Position numbers and translations under genes: made by a program
Notes under the pieces: generated by a model
The model's input: only the letters and a program-made list of their open reading frames with translations
The model's database searches: none
Told to the model about the DNA's origin: nothing
Assembly (NCBI GenBank): GCA_964648365.1
Contig: CAZYLK010000066.1
Coordinates: 1-28,423, forward strand
Length of the DNA: 28,423 bases
From: SURF-32 sp964648365
GTDB lineage: Bacteria; Planctomycetota; Phycisphaerae; UBA1845
Reading direction: 5' to 3'
Shown here: positions 1 through 7,324 of the stretch, piece after piece
How the letters are laid out: each line of letters begins with the position of its first letter
Position numbering within the stretch: position 1 is the first letter of the stretch

Positions 1-2267
1 CCCAGCAGGTCGAAGTCGGTATCCTGCTGCGACGGATTGGCCAACTCCAAACAGTTGTCACACGCGTCGCCTGCTCCGTCGTCGTCTTCGTCCTCCTGGT
101 CGACATTGGCCCGTGCGGGGCAGTTATCGCATGCATCTCCCAGGCCATCGGCGTCCCGGTCGTCCTGGTCCGGATTCTCGCTCTGTGGGCAGTTGTCACA
201 GGTGTCGCCGATCCCGTCTTCGTCGGTGTCGTCCTGAGCGTCGTTGGGAACGCTCGGGCAGTTGTCGCAGGCATCGCCCACGCCGTCTTCGTCGGTGTCG
301 AACGGGTTGTCGGACTCGGGACACACGTCGCACGCGTCCCCCGCGCCGTCTCCATCCGTATCCGCCTGTGACGGATTGAACACGTTCGGACAATTATCAC
401 ACGCGTCGCCCACGGCATCGTCGTCGCCATCGAGTTGATCGGGGTTGGCGACGGTGTCACAGTTGTCTACGGCGTCGAGCAGGCCGTCCCGATCCTGGTC
501 CTCGTCGCTGGTGAGCACCACGCTGATGGCCCGGGCGCCGCCGTCGCTCGACTCGACGACGAACGATCCTCGATAGGGGGTTCTGGGCCGGACGGGCATT
601 CGGATGTAGGCGGTGACGATCCGGCCCTCGCCGGGCGCCAGGTCGAAGTCGTCGCTGGTGTCAAAGACGATGGTGTCGGCCGGGATGGCGCCGCCGATGC
701 CTTCCATGTCCGTGGCGAAAAACCCTACCCCGTGAAGCGACATTTCCGCGCCCACCTCGTGGACCGAAAACGGCACAGCGACCCTTTCCGATGATTCGAC
801 GACCGCGACGACTTCGCGCGGCTGGACGTCGAGGATCGGTTTCGGCCCCAGCTCCTCGAAGAACAGCGTGAGCGGCCCGTGAATGGCAGCGGCGGTGAAG
901 AAGGTGGCCAGTCGGTCGCCCGGGTCGATCACGCCGCTGAACATCCTCTCGGCCACCACGTTGTCGTTGTGGAAACCGTTGACGGTGAGGTCCAGCACGC
1001 TGCGGCCGTAGCCCATGATATCGATGCGATATCCGCCGGCTTCGACCTGTGGCAGCGAAACCACCTGACGCCAGCCGGGCTCAGGGTTGTACCCTTCATA
1101 GGGAACTTCGTTTCCGTCGCGATCAAAAATCCTGAAGGTCGCTTCGGGGATTCCTTCCTCGATGGATTGCTTTTCGTAGTCGAGGCCGACGTGTCGGCCG
1201 AGGCGGTCGTACACGTGCAAATCGGCGTCCGCGTCAAGAGAAATGATCAGGCGCAGATCCTCGGGCGACAGCGTGCGCGTCTGCAGGGCCAGAATGGCAA
1301 AGCAGGTCGTCAGTTGCAGGTCTTCCTGTCCGCTCAGCCAGCCTCCGCCCGGCCAGTTGCCGTCCGGCGTCTGGAGGCCGATGAGGTATTTGGACAGTTC
1401 GGCGTACCAGTCGTGCGTTCCGAGCTTGGTCTTGTGGCTCAGCACCATCGCCTTGGCGAACGTGATGGCGTAGTAATACTTGTTGCGAGCGCCCGACGTC
1501 TCCGTGCCGGAGACGCTGAAGAGGTCCGCCAGCCATTTCAGCCCCTCGTCGACTCGGACGTCTTCGTTCGCAATGCCGCAGAGCTTGTAGCTCCACACGG
1601 ACGCTCCCGTCATCGTGTGGGTTGCGTCGGGGTTCGAGGGCGTATAACCGCTGCCCCGGTCGGTCTTGCGACATCGCTCGAGAAACACCTGCGCCTTGTC
1701 GTATGTGTCCTTCGCGTGGAGTCCCAGCGCTTCGTCCGCGACGGCGACGGCCATAACGGCCCACTGCGAGTTGGACAGGTCGGGCCGGCCGGGGGTGCCG
1801 TAGCCGAATCCGCCGTAGTACGAATCGTTCGGGTTGCGGCTGCCGAACAGGCAGTCCTCGTCCCATTGCGACGCAACGAGCCAGTCGCGCATCCTTTCGA
1901 TGTGCGGTTTGTGGGCGACGTTGCGCGTCGCCGCCAGCGGGAGCACCACAAACGAGGTGCAGTAGGTATAGCGACCCTTCTGATCTCCCACGCTGCCGTC
2001 CGGGTTGATCTGTCCGACGAGGTACCGGATCCCGTCGCGCACGGCGGGGTCGGTTTCGTCATAGCCCCAGTTCAGCATGGCCAGGACCGCCGCCGCCGTG
2101 ATCGCCGGCTGATCGCTCCACGATCCGTTATCCAACTGCCGCCCGGGGAGGCGGAGCCAGTCGATGCCGCGCCGGATCGCCTCCGCCTGCGGAGACGCCT
2201 CGGCGCGCGCGGCCGTAACCACCAGGACGAACAACAACGCCCACACCGTCACGCGCGCGGTCTTCAT
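1..2267 (-). CDS. Secreted alpha/alpha-toroid protein with thrombospondin type 3 repeats (partial)
   Basis: The reading frame is open from ATG at 2267 to the window edge (755 residues, 3' end missing). A GGAG ribosome site lies 6 nt before the ATG. Residues 1-23 form a signal peptide (MKTARVTVW start, hydrophobic core, ARAEA cleavage region). Residues about 25-340 show repeated W-rich motifs such as GIDWLR, QTPDGNWPGGGW and TYCTSFVVLPLA, typical of the prenyltransferase/squalene-oxidase alpha/alpha-toroid superfamily. A beta-rich linker of about 240 residues follows. From about residue 587 there are at least seven DNCPxxxNxxQxDxDxDGxGDACD units, the calcium-binding thrombospondin type 3 repeat. 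The product is probably extracellular or cell-surface. The toroid could be structural rather than enzymatic, since no catalytic DxDD motif was seen. A C-terminal sorting signal may lie beyond the window. Confidence 0.9.
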   Translation of the reverse strand, partial: MKTARVTVWALLFVLVVTAARAEASPQAEAIRRGIDWLRLPGRQLDNGSWSDQPAITAAAVLAMLNWGYDETDPAVRDGIRYLVGQINPDGSVGDQKGRYTYCTSFVVLPLAATRNVAHKPHIERMRDWLVASQWDEDCLFGSRNPNDSYYGGFGYGTPGRPDLSNSQWAVMAVAVADEALGLHAKDTYDKAQVFLERCRKTDRGSGYTPSNPDATHTMTGASVWSYKLCGIANEDVRVDEGLKWLADLFSVSGTETSGARNKYYYAITFAKAMVLSHKTKLGTHDWYAELSKYLIGLQTPDGNWPGGGWLSGQEDLQLTTCFAILALQTRTLSPEDLRLIISLDADADLHVYDRLGRHVGLDYEKQSIEEGIPEATFRIFDRDGNEVPYEGYNPEPGWRQVVSLPQVEAGGYRIDIMGYGRSVLDLTVNGFHNDNVVAERMFSGVIDPGDRLATFFTAAAIHGPLTLFFEELGPKPILDVQPREVVAVVESSERVAVPFSVHEVGAEMSLHGVGFFATDMEGIGGAIPADTIVFDTSDDFDLAPGEGRIVTAYIRMPVRPRTPYRGSFVVESSDGGARAISVVLTSDEDQDRDGLLDAVDNCDTVANPDQLDGDDDAVGDACDNCPNVFNPSQADTDGDGAGDACDVCPESDNPFDTDEDGVGDACDNCPSVPNDAQDDTDEDGIGDTCDNCPQSENPDQDDRDADGLGDACDNCPARANVDQEDEDDDGAGDACDNCLELANPSQQDTDFDLL

Positions 2268-2808
2268 GATCTGCTCCAATTGAATTGATGTGCCATGCGT
2301 GCCACTCCCCACAATCGTGCCGCGCGTGCGCTTGTGTGCGCGCGCGTGGGGAAAACCTCTGCGACGACCAGTGGATGCTACCCGCCTGGTCCGTTTGAGT
2401 CAACCGACGGGTCGCGATACGATCGACCCCGGTGTCACAGCCGTCCAGGGCTCGGTGAGCGGGATGTCCGACGATCGCGGTACGGCGTGGGGGGGCGTGG
2501 CGGCGCGGGAACCGGCGATCGCCCCGGCGATGTGGGCATTTGTGCCCATTGGCTGCGCGGCTTGTCCGGCCGGGCCGGATGCCGTTCGCGGATTCCTGTT
2601 GTCTTGCCGTAGTCGTTTCAGTTCCGGAGGCGCCGCAGATGATCGCAAACAGGGGGCGGGCGCGAGTCTGTGCGATCGCGCGGGCCATGTTGCCGCGCTG
2701 CGGGGCCGCCGCGGGTATCGTCACGACGGCTATCGATGGATTCATCTCCGAACGGGCCAGACGGTTGGCGGCGGATAACGGTACGTTAATCATAACCGGG
2801 CGGGCGTC
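2268..2808. other. Divergent intergenic region with no supported gene
   Basis: This 541-bp gap separates the divergent TSP3-repeat gene and the hen1-pnkp unit, so it must hold promoters for both. Open frames exist on both strands but lack ribosome sites, recognisable motifs or sensible boundaries, and the minus-strand one overlaps both neighbours. Two small inverted repeats are visible: TGGGCA/TGCCCA with a 4-nt loop at 2533-2548, and TAACG/CGTTA with a 3-nt spacer at 2776-2788. I see no clear sigma-70 promoter. Confidence 0.5.
2776..2788. promoter_or_regulatory. Possible operator upstream of hen1
   Basis: A 13-bp dyad (TAACG, 3-nt spacer GTA, CGTTA) ends 20 bp before the hen1 ATG, in a locally AT-richer patch inside GC-rich DNA. 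Its position fits a repressor site overlapping a promoter. The dyad is short and could be chance; no protein can be assigned to it. Confidence 0.25.
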
Positions 2809-4197
2809 ATGCTGCTGACCATCGAGACAACCCACCGGCCGGCCACCGATCTGGGCTACCTGCTGCACAAGAACCCGGCCGGGTTGCAGTCCTTCGAGCA
2901 GAGCTTCGGCACGGCGCACCTGTTCTACCCGGTCGCTGATGAGGATCGCTGCCGCGTGTGTGTCCTTCTGGACGTGGATCCGGTGGGCCTGGTCCGGGGC
3001 CGCGGCGCCCGGGGGATGGACCAGTACGTCAACGATCGCCCCTACGTTGCGTCATCGTTCTTGAGCGTCGCGCTCAGTCGACTGTTTTCGACTGCCATGA
3101 ACGGGCGCAGCAAGGAGCGGCAGGAACTCGTCGAGCGGCCGATTCCGCTGAAGGCGACGGTCGCCGTGGTGCCCAGCCGCGGCGAGGATCTGCTGCACCG
3201 GCTGTTCGAGCCGCTCGGGTACTCAGTGACGGCGACGCGGCATCCGCTGGACGAGAAGTTCGCGTCCTGGGGCGAGGGGCCGTACTACACGCTGACCCTT
3301 GAGCACGAACTTCCGCTTCAGATGCTCTTGCAGCATCTCTACGTGCTGATTCCCGTGCTGGATAACGAAAAGCACTACTGGGTGGGGGAGGAAGAAGTCG
3401 AAAAACTCCTCTCCCGCGGGCGGTCGTGGCTGCCGGCCCACCCCGAGAAGGGCCTGATCACGCGCCGATACCTGAAGTACCGACAGAGCCTGGCCCGCGA
3501 CGCCTTGGCTCGACTGGCCGTCGAAGATGACGTTGATCCGGACGCGGCGGAAGCGGCGCACGACGCCGAAGAAGAGCAGATCGAAAAGCCGCTGAGCCTG
3601 AACGCGCAGCGGATGGGGTCCGTGATGGCGGCGCTCAAGGCCAGCGGAGCCGCCAGCGTGCTCGACCTGGGCTGCGGCGAAGGGAATCTGCTCCGCGATC
3701 TGCGAAAGGAGCGGCAGTTCACGCGCATCGTCGGGATGGACGTATCGATCCGGGCGCTTGAGCGGGCTTCGGAGAAGCTCCATCTCGACCGGGTTCCCGA
3801 GATGCAGCGCGAGCGCCTCCGGTTGATTCACGGATCGCTGATCTACCAGGACGAGCGGCTGGCCGGCTTCGACGCGGCCGCGTGCGTCGAAGTGGTCGAA
3901 CACCTCGATCCGCCCCGCCTGCAAGCCTTCGAGCGGGCCATCTTCGAGTTCGCCCGGCCGCGGACGGTCGTTATCACGACGCCGAATCGCGAGTACAACG
4001 TGATGTGGGAATCGCTGCCCGCCGGCCGGTTCCGCCACCGCGACCACCGGTTCGAATGGACGCGGGAGGAGTTTCGTGCGTGGGCGCAGCGGGTAGCATC
4101 GGAGCACGGCTACGGCGTGCGGTTCCTGCCGGTGGGGCCGGTGGATGCGACTGTGGGGTCGCCGACGCAGATGGGGGTGATATCGCTGGCTGATTGA
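2809..4197 (+). CDS. hen1: Hen1, RNA 3'-terminal ribose 2'-O-methyltransferase
   Basis: The 462-residue product matches the usual bacterial Hen1 length and begins with the typical MLLTI...THRPATDLGYLLHK pattern. Residues 1 to about 240 form the bacterial N-terminal domain. The C-terminal half is a SAM-dependent methyltransferase, with the SAM loop DLGCGEG at 286-292. The metal-binding motif EVVEH gives Glu361, Glu364 and His365, joined by His413 in RDHRFEW; these match, with a constant offset, the metal ligands I recall for Clostridium thermocellum Hen1. The enzyme methylates the 2'-OH at the 3' end of the cleaved RNA before or during sealing, which protects the mended junction from renewed cutting. 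It is the first gene of a five-gene unit ending in pnkp. There is no strong ribosome site before the ATG, but the conserved N terminus supports this start. Confidence 0.96.
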   Translation: MLLTIETTHRPATDLGYLLHKNPAGLQSFEQSFGTAHLFYPVADEDRCRVCVLLDVDPVGLVRGRGARGMDQYVNDRPYVASSFLSVALSRLFSTAMNGRSKERQELVERPIPLKATVAVVPSRGEDLLHRLFEPLGYSVTATRHPLDEKFASWGEGPYYTLTLEHELPLQMLLQHLYVLIPVLDNEKHYWVGEEEVEKLLSRGRSWLPAHPEKGLITRRYLKYRQSLARDALARLAVEDDVDPDAAEAAHDAEEEQIEKPLSLNAQRMGSVMAALKASGAASVLDLGCGEGNLLRDLRKERQFTRIVGMDVSIRALERASEKLHLDRVPEMQRERLRLIHGSLIYQDERLAGFDAAACVEVVEHLDPPRLQAFERAIFEFARPRTVVITTPNREYNVMWESLPAGRFRHRDHRFEWTREEFRAWAQRVASEHGYGVRFLPVGPVDATVGSPTQMGVISLAD

Positions 4198-4226
4198 GTA
4201 GAATTCGATCGAGTGGAGAAGTGACG

Positions 4227-4619
4227 ATGAAGCGGTCGCGGCGGAAGCGACAGAACCGAACGTGGCGGCGTGTCTTGGAAGCGCCCCCGGAAGCCGACCT
4301 GCCGACCGTGGCCGCGCGTGCAATTTATGACGGCAGCCCGTATCACAAGACGATGCTCAGCTTCGCAGGTATGCCTCGACGCCGCAGCAGGCCCTCGGCA
4401 TCCATTTGCCCGTCCGAGCTTGCCCATTCCCAGCAGCAAATCGAGCAGTGGCTTCGGTCTGCCATCGAGGCGGGCCACACGGGTGTCTGGGATCGTGAGT
4501 TTCCCCGCCAGGTGTGGTATCGGGAAGGCGAGACAGTGTATGAGGCATTACACGGGGGCGGCGGACACTATCATGGTTACCCGCTGCTGGCCGACGAGCC
4601 CGTCGAGGGGCTGCCATGA
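4227..4619 (+). CDS. Small basic protein paired with the IrrE-like gene, function unknown
   Basis: This encodes 130 residues. The ATG at 4227 is chosen because GGAGAA lies 6 nt upstream; an in-frame GTG at 4221 would abut that site. The first 15 residues are strongly basic (MKRSRRKRQNRTWRR). Further on are YDGSPYHK, a CPSELAH segment with the only cysteine, a WLRSAI helix, then FPRQVWYREGETVYEA and a Gly/His-rich turn. The layout resembles unnamed small proteins that I associate with ImmA/IrrE-type neighbours, but I cannot name a family. Its stop overlaps the next start (ATGA), so the two are probably translationally coupled. The basic end suggests nucleic-acid binding, and an antitoxin- or adaptor-like role is possible. 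That is inference. Confidence 0.85.
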   Translation: MKRSRRKRQNRTWRRVLEAPPEADLPTVAARAIYDGSPYHKTMLSFAGMPRRRSRPSASICPSELAHSQQQIEQWLRSAIEAGHTGVWDREFPRQVWYREGETVYEALHGGGGHYHGYPLLADEPVEGLP

Positions 4620-5893
4620 CTAGACTATCTTTCGAACATGAGTGGTTGGAATCCGACGGAGGCGACCTGCCGGAAGTGGACGCGACCCTCGCGCAGTTAC
4701 TGATCAAAGTCGGTGACTTCGTAGTGACCGAGGTCGAACACAAGCGATCGCGAAGCGTGACGCATCGCATTCAAGTGCCGCTCTATCCCCTTGCGGAATG
4801 GATTGTTGGGAACTGGTGGTTCCTGACAAGTGAGTCGGCGATCCTGGGCCGGGAGTCTTTTGATCAGCGACACTCGATGAAATCCGCCGGATACGGCTAC
4901 GTCTATCCGGATTTGGCGCTTTCGGTTGAAGGGTCAAACACACTCCTCACCTGGAGGTCGCGTGAGCACACCCATGCGAACATACGGTATCTGACCGCGG
5001 GAAATGAGCGCATTCCCGCGCTCGCGGTTGAGGAAGCGCTTGCAGATTTCGTAGAGGCCGTCTGCGAGCGACTCAGCGACCATGACATCAACGAGACATG
5101 GCTGCAAACCGAATGGGACGCCGTGCAAGCGTCCAGGGCGACGCCCGACGAACGAGAGTTCTGCACTGTGGCGGGCTGGCTCGGCGTTGATCCCTATGAG
5201 TTGTCGGATGCGGATTCTGAATTGTTGATCCATGCGACTCGTCAACTCTCCGAGGATCTCAGGGAGGACGCGCTGAGGGCGGTCTCGCTGAGCGAAGCAG
5301 GTGATCTCGTCGCGTGGATCGATGCGGCAAGGAGTAAGCCGGCGCGCACCTTCAGCAGGGAAAGGCTCGAGGCGGCTCGCGCCGAACTGCACTCGACGGG
5401 CCCGGCAGCGCCTCCCTGGCACGCGGGCTACAAGTTGGCGCGAGACGTGCGCGCCCTGTGGGGGCTTTCCGATGCACCAGTAGGGCTTCGGGAGGTCTTT
5501 TGCGACGAACCGCCGGTCGAGGAGCTACCGGGCGCTCCCATGAACGTAGATGGTCTGATGAACCTCGGGGATGCTGCGGTCATCGTAACGTCGAGGCGCC
5601 GGGAGGAGTCTCGACGATTCCTCGTAGCACGGGCGATCTCTGAATACGTCACGGGAACTGCCGCGTGGACGCTGCTGACGGCCGCCCATACCGAGCGCCA
5701 GCAGTTGAGTCGCGCATTTGCGGCCGAGTTCCTCGCGCCCGCGGACGCGATCGTCAAACGGTTGCCGGCGAGACGTTACCTGGTGAACGAGGACGTTGTA
5801 GAACTCGCCGAGTACTTCCAAGTCTCAACGAAGGTGATTCAGCACCAGGTGGAGAATCACGGGCTCGCCACCATTGCCGCCCATGTTGCCTGA
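4616..5893 (+). CDS. ImmA/IrrE-like protein with degenerate zinc-protease motif
   Basis: The 425-residue product begins at an ATG that overlaps the previous stop by 4 bp. The C-terminal third has the ImmA/IrrE layout: a RRFLVARAISEY segment (333-344) where active members have RFxxAHELGH, then RAFAAEFLAP (366-375), then a VELAEYFQVSTKVIQ segment (395-409) of the usual C-terminal helical type. By eye, both metal-binding histidines and the catalytic glutamate of HExxH are replaced (Arg339, Ala340, Glu343), and the later acidic ligand aligns with Gln362. No other HExxH is present. Active ImmA and IrrE cut repressors (ImmR, DdrO); this protein is probably not a protease and may sense or scaffold. 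The N-terminal 300 residues are a large extension of unknown role, with several conserved-looking Trp residues. Confidence 0.85.
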   Translation: MTRLSFEHEWLESDGGDLPEVDATLAQLLIKVGDFVVTEVEHKRSRSVTHRIQVPLYPLAEWIVGNWWFLTSESAILGRESFDQRHSMKSAGYGYVYPDLALSVEGSNTLLTWRSREHTHANIRYLTAGNERIPALAVEEALADFVEAVCERLSDHDINETWLQTEWDAVQASRATPDEREFCTVAGWLGVDPYELSDADSELLIHATRQLSEDLREDALRAVSLSEAGDLVAWIDAARSKPARTFSRERLEAARAELHSTGPAAPPWHAGYKLARDVRALWGLSDAPVGLREVFCDEPPVEELPGAPMNVDGLMNLGDAAVIVTSRRREESRRFLVARAISEYVTGTAAWTLLTAAHTERQQLSRAFAAEFLAPADAIVKRLPARRYLVNEDVVELAEYFQVSTKVIQHQVENHGLATIAAHVA

Positions 5894-7324
5894 CGACTTG
5901 ATCCCATCCACTACATCGCCGCCCTACTCGCTTCCACTGCCGATCGAGCGGTTCGAGGCGGCGCTGCGGACGGGGCATGGGCGGGCGTGGCAACACGCGG
6001 TCAACTGTGGCGTCGCGGACCGGCTTGATGCCGTTGTGTATGCGTGCATGCACTGTCTGGCCTATGACGCGCAATGCGAGGGGAATCGCGCCGAGTGGAT
6101 GCTGGCGCTGATCGACGCGGCGGGCGTGACGGATGTTGTGACGCCTATGCTGCTTGAGTCCGCAGCTCAGCCGCCCGACGAGGACGAGGGGTTCTGGCAC
6201 GCCGTCCAGCGCTGTCGGGTCATGCTGGAACTGGCCAAACGCGGCGAGGACGCAGCGCGAGCATTGCTGTATCAGTCGTTTCGCCCGAACGGCGAGACGA
6301 TGGACCTGATCGGCTGCGCTGAGATCCTCGAACTCGATGGCGCCGACGGGCTGATCTTCGTCTGCCAGAAGCTCGGACAGTGGATCGCGGAGGACGCTTC
6401 GCGTCAGGTGGACGATCAGCCCCTGTGGAAGTTCGACGAGCGGGCGCAACCGGGAGTGGCGGCCCGGCTCCTGGATCCGTGCGGTGGAACGATCCGGACA
6501 TCGCGCGCTACCTCGACGCGATCTCGTCACAATCGGATTCCGACCCGTCGACGGCGAATACCGATCTGGAGCCCGGAGCCGTGCGGTCGCGCCCCCGCCG
6601 TCTCTACAGGAACTTCATTGAGACCTTTCGATTCGACGACGCCCTTGCTGACCAAAGGATGCAGGCCATCGAGTCGAGGTCTGCTGCCGACGTCATCGAA
6701 TGGGTGCAGGCCGCGCCGGATGAGACGATTGGCGGCTGGCTGCGTTCGTGGGGGCGGCGAGCGTCTGAGGAAGATGTGATGACAGTTGCCGAGGCGCTGG
6801 CCAACGAAAACCACCCGCCCCGACTGTGCAAGTACCTGCTCGCGTTCCGGCGTCGCCGGATCCCGATCCTCACTGATAAACTGCTGCGACTGGCGGAGCA
6901 TCCGGTCCGTGACGTTCGCTGGCTGATGAACATCGTCCTCGCTGACGTCGCCGATCCACGCGTACGTGAACTGGCGCTACGCCGCTTGACGCCAGACGGG
7001 ATGCTCGAGAAATCACTGTTGCTTTTCGTTTCCAACTTAGAGGCGGGCGACGCAGGGCTCATCGAGGGGGCGTTGCACGTGCCGGATGACCCCGACGACC
7101 TGCATGGCATCATTCATGACCTGCTCGATATCTTCGAGAAGCCGGCGGGAGGCGAAGCCGCGCGTCTGATGCTCTTCGCGTACGAGCATTCGCCCTGCGG
7201 AAACTGTCGCGCCCGAGCGGTCAAGGCTCTCGACAAGATCGACGCCGTCCCCGCTTGGATGGCCCAGGAGTGCCGGTTCGACGCGATGGAGGAGCTTCGC
7301 GAACGGTTCGCGAAACAGCCATGA
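5883..7324 (+). pseudogene. HEAT-like helical protein interrupted by one frameshift
   Basis: Two frames join into one protein of about 480 residues. The first part runs from ATG 5883 to about 6479 and the second from about 6482 to the stop at 7324. At the junction, LLDP in the first frame leads to RWNDPDIARYLD in the second, and adding one base near 6480 restores continuity. Without it, the first frame runs on to 6779 in an Arg/Ser-rich, non-coding-looking stretch. The protein is leucine-rich and helical, like HEAT repeats, and ends with SPCGNCRARAV and WMAQECRFDA, whose three cysteines resemble a signature I associate with unclassified HEAT-type proteins. The start overlaps the previous gene by 11 bp and the stop overlaps pnkp by 4 bp (ATGA). 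The break could be a true mutation, a recoding site or a sequencing error. Confidence 0.75.

Noticed and set aside
879..2288. Long plus-strand frame of 469 codons opposite the first gene
   Set aside because: It is the antisense shadow of a clearly real gene with a signal peptide, W-rich repeats and TSP3 repeats.
2533..2548. TGGGCA/TGCCCA hairpin as a terminator
   Set aside because: The stem has only 6 bp and no T tract; it lies between divergent gene starts.
2540..2818. A plus-strand frame with a DGFIS stretch that briefly recalled CobT
   Set aside because: The similarity is a few residues only, the flanks do not match, and it has no plausible start.
2128..2919. A 263-codon open frame on the minus strand between and into the neighbours
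   Set aside because: It overlaps the start of hen1 and the signal peptide of the TSP3-repeat gene, is Arg/Ala/Pro-rich and has no motif or ribosome site.
3223..4323. 366-codon minus-strand frame opposite hen1
   Set aside because: Hen1 motifs on the other strand are unmistakable; this frame is Arg/His/Pro-rich as expected of a GC-rich shadow.
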